Positions 11,296 to 24,700 of a DNA stretch of 64,000 nt are shown piece by piece. The stretch is taken from contig JANZKI010000029.1 of the NCBI GenBank assembly GCA_029224185.1, positions 1,178,001-1,242,000 of the forward strand, given 5' to 3'. How positions within the stretch are numbered: position 1 is the stretch's first letter; each line of letters starts with the position of its first letter. A program made the position numbers and the translations under genes. The notes beneath the pieces were generated by a model. The model saw only the letters and a program-made list of their open reading frames with translations. It did not search any database and was not told the origin of the DNA. The stretch comes from Karalla daura (lineage: Eukaryota; Chordata; Actinopteri; Chaetodontiformes; Leiognathidae).

Positions 11296-14132
11296 ACTGC
11301 GGGGAAAAGCGCTTTGAAAAAGTTTGTTGATACGTGCACCATTGGCCCATACGCAGTGCAGCAACAGGCCTGAAATGTATTCAGAACGCTTAGTTGAGCC
11401 TGTTTACAGCCCCCTGCATAGGAGACTGCGGGGAAAAGCGCTGTGACAAAGTTTGTTGATACGTGCACCATTGGCCCATACGCAGTGCAGCAACAGGCCT
11501 GAAAAGTGTTTAGAACGCTTAGTTGAGCCTGTTTACAGCCCCCTGCATAGGAGACTGCGGGGAAAAGCGCTTTGAAAAAGTTTGTTGACACGTGCAGCGT
11601 TGGCCCATACGCAGTGCAGCAACAGGCCTGAAATGTATTCAGAACGCTTAGTTGAGCCTGTTTGCAGCCCCGTGCATAGGAGACTGCGGGGAAAAGCGCT
11701 TTGAAAAAGTTTGTTGATACGTGCACCATTGGCCCATACGCAGTGCAGCAACAGGCCTGAAAAGTGTTTAGAACGTTTAGTTGAGCCTGTTTACAGCCCC
11801 CTGCATCGGAGACTGCGGGGAAAAGCACATTGAAAAAGTTTGTTGACACGTGCACCGTTGGCCCATACGCAGTGCAGCAACAGGCCTGAAAAGTGTTTAG
11901 AACGCTTAGTTGAGCCTGTTTACAGCCCCCTGCATAGGAGACTGCGGGGAAAAGCGCTTTGAAAAAGTTTGTTGATACGTGCACCATTGGCCCATACGCA
12001 GTGCAGCAACAGGCCTGAAATGTATTCAGAACGCTTAGTTGAGCCTGTTTACAGCCCCCTGCATAGGAGACTGCGGGGAAAAGCACTGTGATAAAGTTTG
12101 TTGATACGTGCACCATTGGCCCATACGCAGTGCAGCAACAGGCCTGAAAAGTGTTTAGAACGCTTAGTTGAGCCTGTTTACAGCCCCCTGCATAGGAGAC
12201 TGCGGGGAAAAGCACTTTGAAAGAGTTTGTTGATACGTGCACCATTGGCCCACACGCAGTGCAGCAACAGGCCTGAAAAGTGTTTAGAACGCTTAGTTGA
12301 GCCTGTTTACATCCCCCTGCATAGGAGACTGCGGGGAAAAGCGCTTTGAAAAAGTTTGTTGATACGTGCACCATTGGCCCATACGCAGTGCAGCAACAGG
12401 CCTGAAATGTATTCAGAACGCTTAGTTGAGCCTGTTTACAGCCCCCTGCAAAGGAGATTGCGGGGAAAAGCGCTGTGATAAAGTTTGTTGATACGTGCAC
12501 CATTGGCCCATACGCAGTGCAGCAACAGGCCTGAAATGTATTCAGAACGCTTAGTTGAGCCTGTTTACAGCCCCCTGCATAGGAGACTGCGGGGAAAAGC
12601 GCTATGATAAAGTTTGTTGATACGTGCACCATTGGCCCACACGCAGTGCAGCAACAGGCCTGAAAAGTGTTTGGAACGCTTTGTTGAGCCTGTTTGCAGC
12701 CCCCTGCATAGGAGACTGCGGGGAAAAGCGATTTGAAAAAGTTTGTTGATACGTGCACCTTTGGCCCACACGCAGTGCAGCAGCAGGCCTGAACAGTGTT
12801 CAGAACGCTTAGTTGAGCCTGTTTACAGCCCCCTGCATAGGAGACTGCAGGGAAAAGCACTTTGAAAAAGTTTGTTGATACGTGCACCATTGGCCCACAC
12901 GCAGTGCAGCAACAGGCCTGAAAAGTGTTTAGAACGCTTAGTTGAGCCCGTTTACAGCCCCCTGCATAGGAGACTGCGGGGAAAAGCACTTTGAAAAAGT
13001 TTGTTGATACATGCACCATTGGCCCATACGCAGTGCAGCAACAGGCCTGAAAAGTGTTTAGAACGCTTAGTTGAGCCTGTTTACAGCCCCCTGCATAGGA
13101 GACTGCGGGGAAAAGTGCTGTGACAAAGTTTGTTGATACGTGCACCATTGGCCCATACGCAGTGCAGCAACAGGCCTGAAAAGTGTTTAGAACGTTTAGT
13201 TGAGCCTGTTTACAGCCCCCTGCATCGGAGACTGCGGGGAAAAGCACTTTGAAAAAGTTTGTTGACACGTGCACCGTTGGCCCACACGCAGTGCAGCAAC
13301 AGGCCTGAAAAGTGTTTAGAACGCTTAGTTGAGCCTGTTTACAGCCCCCTGCATAGGAGACTGCGGGGAAAAGTGCTTTGAAAAAGTTTGTTGATACGTG
13401 CACCATTGGCCCATACGCAGTGCAGCAACAGGCCTGAAAAGTGTTTAGAACGCTTAGTTGAGCCTGTTTACAGCCCCCTGCATAGGAGACTGCGGGGAAA
13501 AGCGCTTTGAAAAAGTTTGTTGATACGTGCACCATTGGCCCATACGCAGTGCAGCAACAGGCCTGAAATGTATTCAGAACGCTTAGTTGAGCCTGTTTAC
13601 AGCCCCCTGCATGGGATTCTGCGGGGACAACCGCTTTGAAAAAGTTTGTTGATACGTGCCCCATTGCCCATACGCAGTGCAGCAACAGGCCTGAAAAGTG
13701 TTTAGAACGCTTAGTTGAGCCTGTTTACAGCCCCCTGCATAGGAGACTGCGGGGAAAAGCACTTTGAAAAAGTTTGTTGATACATGCACCATTGGCCCAT
13801 ACGCAGTGCAGCAACAGGCCTGAAAAGTGTTTAGAACGCTTAGTTGAGCCTGTTTACAGCCCCCTGCATAGGAGACTGCGGGGAAAAGTGCTTTGAAAAA
13901 GTTTGTTGATACGTGCACCATTGGCCCATACGCAGTGCAGCAACAGGCCTGAAATGTATTCAGAACGCTTAGTTGAGCCTGTTTACAGCCCCCTGCATAG
14001 GAGACTGCGGGGAAAAGCGCTGTGATAAAGTTTGTTGATACGTGCACCATTGGCCCATACGCAGTGCAGCAACAGGCCTGAAAAGTGTTTAGAACGCTTA
14101 GTTGAGCCTGTTTACAGCCCCCTGCATAGGAG
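11296..14132 (+). repeat. A block 5: 22 family A monomers (reference 25-mer HOR, copy 2)
   Basis: Same length and marker order as A block 4, offset by 3224 bases. The difference I can see is CAGCGTTGG near 11595 where copy 1 has CACCGTTGG near 8371. I did not complete a base-by-base alignment, but the copies are clearly almost identical over 3.2 kb. Confidence 0.92.
13613..13669 (+). repeat. Seven-change variant monomer segment, copy 5
   Basis: Same changes; fourth A unit before the B triplet that starts at 14133. Confidence 0.9.
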
Positions 14133-14519
14133 ACTGTGGGGAAAAGCGCTTGGAAAAAGTTTGTTTACACATGCACCATTGGCCCAAACACAGTGAAGCA
14201 ACAGGCCTGGAAAGTGTTTAGAAGGCTTAGTTGAGCCTGTTTACAGCCCCCTGCATAGGAGACTGTGGGGAAAAGCGCTTTGAAAAAGTTTGTTTACACA
14301 TGCACCATTGGCCCAAACACAGTGAAGCAACAGGCCTGGAAAGTGTTTAGAAGGCTTAGTTGAGCCTGTTTACAGCCCCCTGCATAGGAGACTGTGGGGA
14401 AAAGCGCTTGGAAAAAGTTTGTTTACACATGCACCATTGGCCCAAACACAGTGAAGCAACAGGCCTGGAAAGTGTTTAGAAGGCTTAGTTGAGCCTGTTT
14501 ACAGCCCCCTGCATAGGAG
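14133..14519 (+). repeat. B triplet 5 (with the same A-like base as triplet 4)
   Basis: 387 bases of family B. The second unit has T at 14281, exactly 3224 bases after the matching change at 11057. Confidence 0.94.
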
Positions 14520-16453
14520 ACTGCGGGGAAAAGCGCTTTGAAAAAGTTTGTTGATACGTGCACCATTGGCCCATACGCAGTGCAGCAACAGGCCTGAAAT
14601 GTATTCAGAACGCTTAGTTGAGCCTGTTTACAGCCCCCTGCATAGGAGACTGCGGGGAAAAGCGCTGTGACAAAGTTTGTTGATACGTGCACCATTGGCC
14701 CATACGCAGTGCAGCAACAGGCCTGAAAAGTGTTTAGAACGCTTAGTTGAGCCTGTTTACAGCCCCCTGCATAGGAGACTGCGGGGAAAAGCGCTTTGAA
14801 AAAGTTTGTTGACACGTGCAGCGTTGGCCCATACGCAGTGCAGCAACAGGCCTGAAATGTATTCAGAACGCTTAGTTGAGCCTGTTTGCAGCCCCGTGCA
14901 TAGGAGACTGCGGGGAAAAGCGCTTTGAAAAAGTTTGTTGATACGTGCACCATTGGCCCATACGCAGTGCAGCAACAGGCCTGAAAAGTGTTTAGAACGT
15001 TTAGTTGAGCCTGTTTACAGCCCCCTGCATCGGAGACTGCGGGGAAAAGCACATTGAAAAAGTTTGTTGACACGTGCACCGTTGGCCCATACGCAGTGCA
15101 GCAACAGGCCTGAAAAGTGTTTAGAACGCTTAGTTGAGCCTGTTTACAGCCCCCTGCATAGGAGACTGCGGGGAAAAGCGCTTTGAAAAAGTTTGTTGAT
15201 ACGTGCACCATTGGCCCATACGCAGTGCAGCAACAGGCCTGAAATGTATTCAGAACGCTTAGTTGAGCCTGTTTACAGCCCCCTGCATAGGAGACTGCGG
15301 GGAAAAGCACTTTGAAAAAGTTTGTTGATACATGCACCATTGGCCCATACGCAGTGCAGCAACAGGCCTGAAAAGTGTTTAGAACGCTTAGTTGAGCCTG
15401 TTTACAGCCCCCTGCATAGGAGACTGCGGGGAAAAGTGCTGTGACAAAGTTTGTTGATACGTGCACCATTGGCCCATACGCAGTGCAGCAACAGGCCTGA
15501 AAAGTGTTTAGAACGTTTAGTTGAGCCTGTTTACAGCCCCCTGCATCGGAGACTGCGGGGAAAAGCACTTTGAAAAAGTTTGTTGACACGTGCACCGTTG
15601 GCCCACACGCAGTGCAGCAACAGGCCTGAAAAGTGTTTAGAACGCTTAGTTGAGCCTGTTTACAGCCCCCTGCATAGGAGACTGCGGGGAAAAGTGCTTT
15701 GAAAAAGTTTGTTGATACGTGCACCATTGGCCCATACGCAGTGCAGCAACAGGCCTGAAAAGTGTTTAGAACGCTTAGTTGAGCCTGTTTACAGCCCCCT
15801 GCATAGGAGACTGCGGGGAAAAGCGCTTTGAAAAAGTTTGTTGATACGTGCACCATTGGCCCATACGCAGTGCAGCAACAGGCCTGAAATGTATTCAGAA
15901 CGCTTAGTTGAGCCTGTTTACAGCCCCCTGCATGGGATTCTGCGGGGACAACCGCTTTGAAAAAGTTTGTTGATACGTGCCCCATTGCCCATACGCAGTG
16001 CAGCAACAGGCCTGAAAAGTGTTTAGAACGCTTAGTTGAGCCTGTTTACAGCCCCCTGCATAGGAGACTGCGGGGAAAAGCACTTTGAAAAAGTTTGTTG
16101 ATACATGCACCATTGGCCCATACGCAGTGCAGCAACAGGCCTGAAAAGTGTTTAGAACGCTTAGTTGAGCCTGTTTACAGCCCCCTGCATAGGAGACTGC
16201 GGGGAAAAGTGCTTTGAAAAAGTTTGTTGATACGTGCACCATTGGCCCATACGCAGTGCAGCAACAGGCCTGAAATGTATTCAGAACGCTTAGTTGAGCC
16301 TGTTTACAGCCCCCTGCATAGGAGACTGCGGGGAAAAGCGCTGTGATAAAGTTTGTTGATACGTGCACCATTGGCCCATACGCAGTGCAGCAACAGGCCT
16401 GAAAAGTGTTTAGAACGCTTAGTTGAGCCTGTTTACAGCCCCCTGCATAGGAG
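14520..16453 (+). repeat. A block 6: 15 family A monomers (18-mer HOR, second copy)
   Basis: The length is 1934 = 15 x 129 - 1. It has the marker order of A block 1, including CAGCGTTGG near 14819 and the same seven-unit deletion junction ahead of the ATACATGC unit near 15330. I found no difference from A block 1 at the markers compared. The two 18-mers are separated by one 17-mer, one 27-mer and two 25-mers, so the HOR types are interspersed rather than grouped. Confidence 0.9.
15934..15990 (+). repeat. Seven-change variant monomer segment, copy 6
   Basis: Same changes; fourth A unit before the B triplet that starts at 16454. Confidence 0.9.
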
Positions 16454-16840
16454 ACTGTGGGGAAAAGCGCTTGGAAAAAGTTTGTTTACACATGCACCAT
16501 TGGCCCAAACACAGTGAAGCAACAGGCCTGGAAAGTGTTTAGAAGGCTTAGTTGAGCCTGTTTACAGCCCCCTGCATAGGAGACTGTGGGGAAAAGCGCT
16601 TGGAAAAAGTTTGTTTACACATGCACCATTGGCCCAAACACAGTGAAGCAACAGGCCTGGAAAGTGTTTAGAAGGCTTAGTTGAGCCTGTTTACAGCCCC
16701 CTGCATAGGAGACTGTGGGGAAAAGCGCTTGGAAAAAGTTTGTTTACACATGCACCATTGGCCCAAACACAGTGAAGCAACAGGCCTGGAAAGTGTTTAG
16801 AAGGCTTAGTTGAGCCTGTTTACAGCCCCCTGCATAGGAG
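16454..16840 (+). repeat. B triplet 6
   Basis: Exactly 387 bases of family B, all three units with GCGCTTGG, no variant seen by eye. Confidence 0.95.
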
Positions 16841-19802
16841 ACTGCGGGGAAAAGCGCTTTGAAAAAGTTTGTTGATACGTGCACCATTGGCCCATACGCA
16901 GTGCAGCAACAGGCCTGAAATGTATTCAGAACGCTTAGTTGAGCCTGTTTACAGCCCCCTGCATAGGAGACTGCGGGGAAAAGCGCTGTGACAAAGTTTG
17001 TTGATACGTGCACCATTGGCCCATACGCAGTGCAGCAACAGGCCTGAAAAGTGTTTAGAACGCTTAGTTGAGCCTGTTTACAGCCCCCTGCATAGGAGAC
17101 TGCGGGGAAAAGCGCTTTGAAAAAGTTTGTTGACACGTGCAGCGTTGGCCCATACGCAGTGCAGCAACAGGCCTGAAATGTATTCAGAACGCTTAGTTGA
17201 GCCTGTTTGCAGCCCCGTGCATAGGAGACTGCGGGGAAAAGCGCTTTGAAAAAGTTTGTTGATACGTGCACCATTGGCCCATACGCAGTGCAGCAACAGG
17301 CCTGAAAAGTGTTTAGAACGTTTAGTTGAGCCTGTTTACAGCCCCCTGCATCGGAGACTGCGGGGAAAAGCACATTGAAAAAGTTTGTTGACACGTGCAC
17401 CGTTGGCCCATACGCAGTGCAGCAACAGGCCTGAAAAGTGTTTAGAACGCTTAGTTGAGCCTGTTTACAGCCCCCTGCATAGGAGACTGCGGGGAAAAGC
17501 GCTTTGAAAAAGTTTGTTGATACGTGCACCATTGGCCCATACGCAGTGCAGCAACAGGCCTGAAATGTATTCAGAACGCTTAGTTGAGCCTGTTTACAGC
17601 CCCCTGCATAGGAGACTGCGGGGAAAAGCACTGTGATAAAGTTTGTTGATACGTGCACCATTGGCCCATACGCAGTGCAGCAACAGGCCTGAAAAGTGTT
17701 TAGAACGCTTAGTTGAGCCTGTTTACAGCCCCCTGCATAGGAGACTGCGGGGAAAAGCACTTTGAAAGAGTTTGTTGATACGTGCACCATTGGCCCACAC
17801 GCAGTGCAGCAACAGGCCTGAAAAGTGTTTAGAACGCTTAGTTGAGCCTGTTTACATCCCCCTGCATAGGAGACTGCGGGGAAAAGCGCTTTGAAAAAGT
17901 TTGTTGATACGTGCACCATTGGCCCATACGCAGTGCAGCAACAGGCCTGAAATGTATTCAGAACGCTTAGTTGAGCCTGTTTACAGCCCCCTGCAAAGGA
18001 GATTGCGGGGAAAAGCGCTGTGATAAAGTTTGTTGATACGTGCACCATTGGCCCACACGCAGTGCAGCAACAGGCCTGAAAAGTGTTTGGAACGCTTTGT
18101 TGAGCCTGTTTGCAGCCCCCTGCATAGGAGACTGCGGGGAAAAGCGATTTGAAAAAGTTTGTTGATACGTGCACCTTTGGCCCACACGCAGTGCAGCAGC
18201 AGGCCTGAACAGTGTTCAGAACGCTTAGTTGAGCCTGTTTACAGCCCCCTGCATAGGAGACTGCGGGGAAAAGCACTTTGAAAAAGTTTGTTGATACGTG
18301 CACCATTGGCCCACACGCAGTGCAGCAACAGGCCTGAAAAGTGTTTAGAACGCTTAGTTGAGCCTGTTTACAGCCCCCTGCATAGGAGACTGCGGGGAAA
18401 AGCGCTTTGAAAAAGTTTGTTGATACGTGCACCATTGGCCCATACGCAGTGCAGCAACATGCCTGAAATGTATGCAGAACGCTTAGTTGAGCCTGTTTAC
18501 AGCCCCCTGCATAGGAGACTGCGGGGAAAAGCGCTGTGATAAAGTTTGTTGATACGTGCACCATTGGCCCATACGCAGTGCAGCAACAGGCCTGAAATGT
18601 ATTCAGAACGCTTAGTTGAGCCTGTTTGCAGCCCCCTGCATAGGAGACTGCGGGGAAACGCGCTTTGAAAAAGTTTGTTGATACGTGCACCATTGGCCCA
18701 TACGCAGTGCAGCAACAGGCCTGAAAAGTGTTTAGAACGCTTAGTTGAGCCTGTTTACAGCCCCCTGCATAGGAGACTGCGGGGAAAAGCGCTGTGATAA
18801 AGTTTGTTGATACGTGCACCATTGGCCCATACGCAGTGCAGCAACAGGCCTGAAAAGTGTTTAGAACGCTTAGTTGAGCCTGTTTACAGCCCCCTGCATC
18901 GGAGACTGCGGGGAAAAGCACTTTGAAAAAGTTTGTTGACACGTGCACCGTTGTCCCACACGCAGTGCAGCAACAGGCCTGAAAAGTGTTTAGAACGCTT
19001 AGTTGAGCCTGTTTACATCCCCCTGCATAGGAGACTGCGGGGAAAAGTGCTTTGAAAAAGTTTGTTGATACGTGCACCATTGGCCCATACGCAGTGCAGC
19101 AACAGGCCTGAAAAGTGTTTAGAATGCTTAGTTGAGCCTGTTTACAGCCCCCTGCATAGGAGACTGCGGGGAAAAGCGCTTTGAAAAAGTTTGTTGATAC
19201 GTGCACCATTGGCCCATACGCAGTGCAGCAACAGGCCTGAAATGTATTCAGAACGCTTAGTTGAGCCTGTTTACAGCCCCCTGCATAGGAGACTGCGGGG
19301 AAAAGCGCTGTGACAAAGTTTGTTGATACGTGCACCATTGGCCCATACGCAGTGCAGCAACAGGCCTGAAAAGTGTTTAGAACGTTTAGTTGAGCCTGTT
19401 TACAGCCCCCTGCATCGGAGACTGCGGGGAAAAGCACTTTGAAAAAGTTTGTTGACACGTGCACCGTTGGCCCACACGCAGTGCAGCAACAGGCCTGAAA
19501 AGTGTTTAGAACGCTTAGTTGAGCCTGTTTACAGCCCCCTGCATAGGAGACTGCGGGGAAAAGTGCTTTGAAAAAGTTTGTTGATACGTGCACCATTGGC
19601 CCATACGCAGTGCAGCAACAGGCCTGAAAAGTGTTTAGAACGCTTAGTTGAGCCTGTTTACAGGCCCCTGCATAGGAGACTGCGGGGAAAAGCGCTTTGA
19701 AAAAGTTTGTTGATACGTGCACCATTGGCCCATACGCAGTGCAGCAACAGGCCTGAAATGTATTCAGAACGCTTAGTTGAGCCTGTTTACAGCCCCCTGC
19801 AT

Positions 19803-19859
19803 GGGATTCTGCGGGGACAACCGCTTTGAAAAAGTTTGTTGATACGTGCCCCATTGCCC
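19803..19859 (+). repeat. Seven-change variant monomer segment, copy 7
   Basis: Same changes; followed six units later (773 bases) by another copy, so the terminal segment of the HOR is duplicated here. Confidence 0.9.
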
Positions 19860-20575
19860 ATACGCAGTGCAGCAACAGGCCTGAAAAGTGTTTAGAACGC
19901 TTAGTTGAGCCTGTTTACAGCCCCCTGCATAGGAGACTGCGGGGAAAAGCACTTTGAAAAAGTTTGTTGATACATGCACCATTGGCCCATACGCAGTGCA
20001 GCAACAGGCCTGAAAAGTGTTTAGAACGCTTAGTTGAGCCTGTTTACAGCCCCCTGCATAGGAGACTGCGGGGAAAAGTGCTGTGACAAAGTTTGTTGAT
20101 ACGTGCACCATTGGCCCATACGCAGTGCAGCAACAGGCCTGAAAAGTGTTTAGAACGTTTAGTTGAGCCTGTTTACAGCCCCCTGCATCGGAGACTGCGG
20201 GGAAAAGCACTTTGAAAAAGTTTGTTGACACGTGCACCGTTGGCCCACACGCAGTGCAGCAACAGGCCTGAAAAGTGTTTAGAACGCTTAGTTGAGCCTG
20301 TTTACAGCCCCCTGCATAGGAGACTGCGGGGAAAAGTGCTTTGAAAAAGTTTGTTGATACGTGCACCATTGGCCCATACGCAGTGCAGCAACAGGCCTGA
20401 AAAGTGTTTAGAACGCTTAGTTGAGCCTGTTTACAGCCCCCTGCATAGGAGACTGCGGGGAAAAGCGCTTTGAAAAAGTTTGTTGATACGTGCACCATTG
20501 GCCCATACGCAGTGCAGCAACAGGCCTGAAATGTATTCAGAACGCTTAGTTGAGCCTGTTTACAGCCCCCTGCAT

Positions 20576-20632
20576 GGGATTCTGCGGGGACAACCGCTTT
20601 GAAAAAGTTTGTTGATACGTGCCCCATTGCCC
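20576..20632 (+). repeat. Seven-change variant monomer segment, copy 8
   Basis: Same changes, but only two A units (257 bases) from the B triplet at 20838, so two units usually found between them are missing. Confidence 0.9.
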
Positions 20633-20837
20633 ATACGCAGTGCAGCAACAGGCCTGAAAAGTGTTTAGAACGCTTAGTTGAGCCTGTTTACAGCCCCCTG
20701 CATAGGAGACTGCGGGGAAAAGCGCTGTGATAAAGTTTGTTGATACGTGCACCATTGGCCCATACGCAGTGCAGCAACAGGCCTGAAAAGTGTTTAGAAC
20801 GCTTAGTTGAGCCTGTTTACAGCCCCCTGCATAGGAG

Positions 20838-21224
20838 ACTGTGGGGAAAAGCGCTTGGAAAAAGTTTGTTTACACATGCACCATTGGCCCAAACACAGTG
20901 AAGCAACAGGCCTGGAAAGTGTTTAGAAGGCTTAGTTGAGCCTGTTTACAGCCCCCTGCATAGGAGACTGTGGGGAAAAGCGCTTGGAAAAAGTTTGTTT
21001 ACACATGCACCATTGGCCCAAACACAGTGAAGCAACAGGCCTGGAAAGTGTTTAGAAGGCTTAGTTGAGCCTGTTTACAGCCCCCTGCATAGGAGACTGT
21101 GGGGAAAAGCGCTTGGAAAAAGTTTGTTTACACATGCACCATTGGCCCAAACACAGTGAAGCAACAGGCCTGGAAAGTTTTTAGAAGGCTTAGTTGAGCC
21201 TGTTTACAGCCCCCTGCATAGGAG
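20838..21224 (+). repeat. B triplet 7
   Basis: 387 bases of family B. The stretch just before the return to family A has T for G at 21179 (AAAGTTTTTAG), a change I saw nowhere else in a B unit. Confidence 0.94.
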
Positions 21225-21736
21225 ACTGCGGGGAAAAGCGCTTTGAAAAAGTTTGTTGATACGTGCACCATTGGCCCATACGCAGTGCAGCAACAGGCCT
21301 GAAATGTATTCAGAACGCTTAGTTGAGCCTGTTTACAGCCCCCTGCATAGGAGACTGCGGGGAAAAGCGCTGTGACAAAGTTTGTTGATACGTGCACCAT
21401 TGGCCCATACGCAGTGCAGCAACAGGCCTGAAAAGTGTTTAGAACGCTTAGTTGAGCCTGTTTACAGCCCCCTGCATAGGAGACTGCGGGGAAAAGCGCT
21501 TTGAAAAAGTTTGTTGACACGTGCACCGTTGGCCCATACGCAGTGCAGCAACAGGCCTGAAATGTATTCAGAACGCTTAGTTGAGCCTGTTTGCAGCCCC
21601 GTGCATAGGAGACTGCGGGGAAAAGCGCTTTGAAAAAGTTTGTTGATACGTGCACCATTGGCCCATACGCAGTGCAGCAACAGGCCTGAAAAGTGTTTAG
21701 AACGTTTAGTTGAGCCTGTTTACAGCCCCCTGCATC

Positions 21737-24700
21737 GGAGACTGCGGGGAAAAGCACATTGAAAAAGTTTGTTGACACGTGCACCGTTGGCCCATACGCA
21801 GTGCAGCAACAGGCCTGAAAAGTGTTTAGAACGCTTAGTTGAGCCTGTTTACAGCCCCCTGCATAGGAGACTGCGGGGAAAAGCGCTTTGAAAAAGTTTG
21901 TTGATACGTGCACCATTGGCCCATACGCAGTGCAGCAACAGGCCTGAAATGTATTCAGAACGCTTAGTTGAGCCTGTTTACAGCCCCCTGCATAGGAGAC
22001 TGCGGGGAAAAGCACTGTGATAAAGTTTGTTGATACGTGCACCATTGGCCCATACGCAGTGCAGCAACAGGCCTGAAAAGTGTTTAGAACGCTTAGTTGA
22101 GCCTGTTTACAGCCCCCTGCATAGGAGACTGCGGGGAAAAGCACTTTGAAAAAGTTTGTTGATACATGCACCATTGGCCCATACGCAGTGCAGCAACAGG
22201 CCTGAAATGTATTCAGAACGCTTAGTTGAGCCTGTTTACAGCCCCCTGCATAGGAGACTGCGGGGAAAAGCGCTGTGATAAAGTTTGTTGATACGTGCAC
22301 CATTGGCCCATACGCAGTGCAGCAACAGGCCTGAAAAGTGTTTAGAACGCTTAGTTGAGCCTGTTTACAGCCCCCTGCATAGGAGACTGCGGGGAAAAGA
22401 GCTATGATAAAGTTTGTTGATACGTGCACCATTGGCCCATACGCAGTGCAGCAACAGGCCTGAAAAGTGTTTGGAACGCTTTGTTGAGCCTGTTTGCAGC
22501 CCCCTGCATAGGAGACTGCGGGGAAAAGCGCTTTGAAAAAGTTTGTTGATACGTGCACCTTTGGCCCACACGCAGTGCAGCAGCAGGCCTGAACAGTGTT
22601 CAGAACGCTTAGTTGAGCCTGTTTACAGCCCCCTGCATAGGAAACTGCGGGGAAAAGCACTTTGAAAAAGTTTGTTGATACGTGCACCATTGGCCCATAC
22701 GCAGTGCAGCAACAGGCCTGAAAAGTGTTTAGAACGCTTAGTTGAGCCTGTTTACAGCCCCCTGCATAGGAGACTGCGGGGAAAAGCACTTTGAAAAAGT
22801 TTGTTGATACATGCACCATTGGCCCATACGCAGTGCAGCAACAGGCCTGAAATGTATTCAGAACGCTTAGTTGAGCCTGTTTACAGCCCCCTGCAAAGGA
22901 GATTGCGGGGAAAAGCGCTGTGATAAAGTTTGTTGATACGTGCACCATTGGCCCATACGCAGTGCAGCAACAGGCCTGAAATGTATTCAGAACGCTTAGT
23001 TGAGCCTGTTTACAGCCCCCTGCATAGGAGACTGCGGGGAAAAGCGCTATGATAAAGTTTGTTGATACGTGCACCATTGGCCCATACGCAGTGCAGCAAC
23101 AGGCCTGAAAAGTGTTTGGAACGCTTTGTTGAGCCTGTTTGCAGCCCCCTGCATAGGAGACTGCGGGGAAAAGCGCTTTGAAAAAGTTTGTTGATACGTG
23201 CACCTTTGGCCCACACGCAGTGCAGCAGCAGGCCTGAACAGTGTTCAGAACGCTTAGTTGAGCCTGTTTACAGCCCCCTGCATAGGAGACTGCGGGGAAA
23301 AGCACTTTGAAAAAGTTTGTTGATACGTGCACCATTGGCCCACACGCAGTGCAGCAACAGGCCTGAAAAGTGTTTAGAACGCTTAGTTGAGCCTGTTTAC
23401 AGCCCCCTGCATAGGAGACTGCGGGGAAAAGCGCTTTGAAAAAGTTTGTTGATACGTGCACCATTGGCCCATACGCAGTGCAGCAACAGGCCTGAAATGT
23501 ATTCAGAACGCTTAGTTGAGCCTGTTTACAGCCCCCTGCATAGGAGACTGCGGGGAAAAGCGCTGTGATAAAGTTTGTTGATACGTGCACCATTGGCCCA
23601 TACGCAGTGCAGCAACAGGCCTGAAATGTATTCAGAACGCTTAGTTGAGCCTGTTTGCAGCCCCCTGCATAGGAGACTGCGGGGAAACGCGCTTTGAAAA
23701 AGTTTGTTGATACGTGCACCATTGGCCCATACGCAGTGCAGCAACAGGCCTGAAAAGTGTTTAGAACGCTTAGTTGAGCCTGTTTACAGCCCCCTGCATA
23801 GGAGACTGCGGGGAAAAGCGCTGTGATAAAGTTTGTTGATACGTGCACCATTGGCCCATACGCAGTGCAGCAACAGGCCTGAAAAGTGTTTAGAACGCTT
23901 AGTTGAGCCTGTTTACAGCCCCCTGCATCGGAGACTGCGGGGAAAAGCACTTTGAAAAAGTTTGTTGACACGTGCACCGTTGTCCCACACGCAGTGCAGC
24001 AACAGGCCTGAAAAGTGTTTAGAACGCTTAGTTGAGCCTGTTTACATCCCCCTGCATAGGAGACTGCGGGGAAAAGTGCTTTGAAAAAGTTTGTTGATAC
24101 GTGCACCATTGGCCCATACGCAGTGCAGCAACAGGCCTGAAAAGTGTTTAGAACGCTTAGTTGAGCCTGTTTACAGCCCCCTGCATAGGAGACTGCGGGG
24201 AAAAGTGCTTTGAAAAAGTTTGTTGATACGTGCACCATTGGCCCATACGCAGTGCAGCAACAGGCCTGAAAAGTGTTTAGAACGCTTAGTTGAGCCTGTT
24301 TACAGCCCCCTGCATAGGAGACTGCGGGGAAAAGCGCTTTGAAAAAGTTTGTTGATACGTGCACCATTGGCCCATACGCAGTGCAGCAACAGGCCTGAAA
24401 TGTATTCAGAACGCTTAGTTGAGCCTGTTTACAGCCCCCTGCATAGGAGACTGCGGGGAAAAGCGCTGTGATAAAGTTTGTTGATACGTGCACCATTGGC
24501 CCATACGCAGTGCAGCAACAGGCCTGAAAAGTGTTTAGAACGCTTAGTTGAGCCTGTTTACAGCCCCCTGCATAGGAGACTGCGGGGAAAAGCGCTTTGA
24601 AAAAGTTTGTTGATACGTGCACCATTGGCCCATACGCAGTGCAGCAACAGGCCTGAAAAGTGTTTAGAACGCTTAGTTGAGCCTGTTTACAGCCCCCTGC

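Larger units (their letters stand above)
16841..20837 (+). repeat. A block 7: 31 family A monomers (34-mer HOR)
   Basis: The length is 3997 = 31 x 129 - 2, with two one-base-deleted variant monomers (19803-19859 and 20576-20632). It begins as the 25-mer HOR but lacks the GCTATGATAAAG unit after CAAAGGAGATTG. It then carries a segment shared with A block 8: CATGCCTGAAATGTATGCAG near 18458, GGGAAACGCGC near 18655, TTGTCCC near 18952. The end holds two variant monomers 773 bases (six units) apart, with only two rather than four units to the next B block. Changes I saw only here are AATGCTT near 19124 and G at 19664. Confidence 0.85.
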
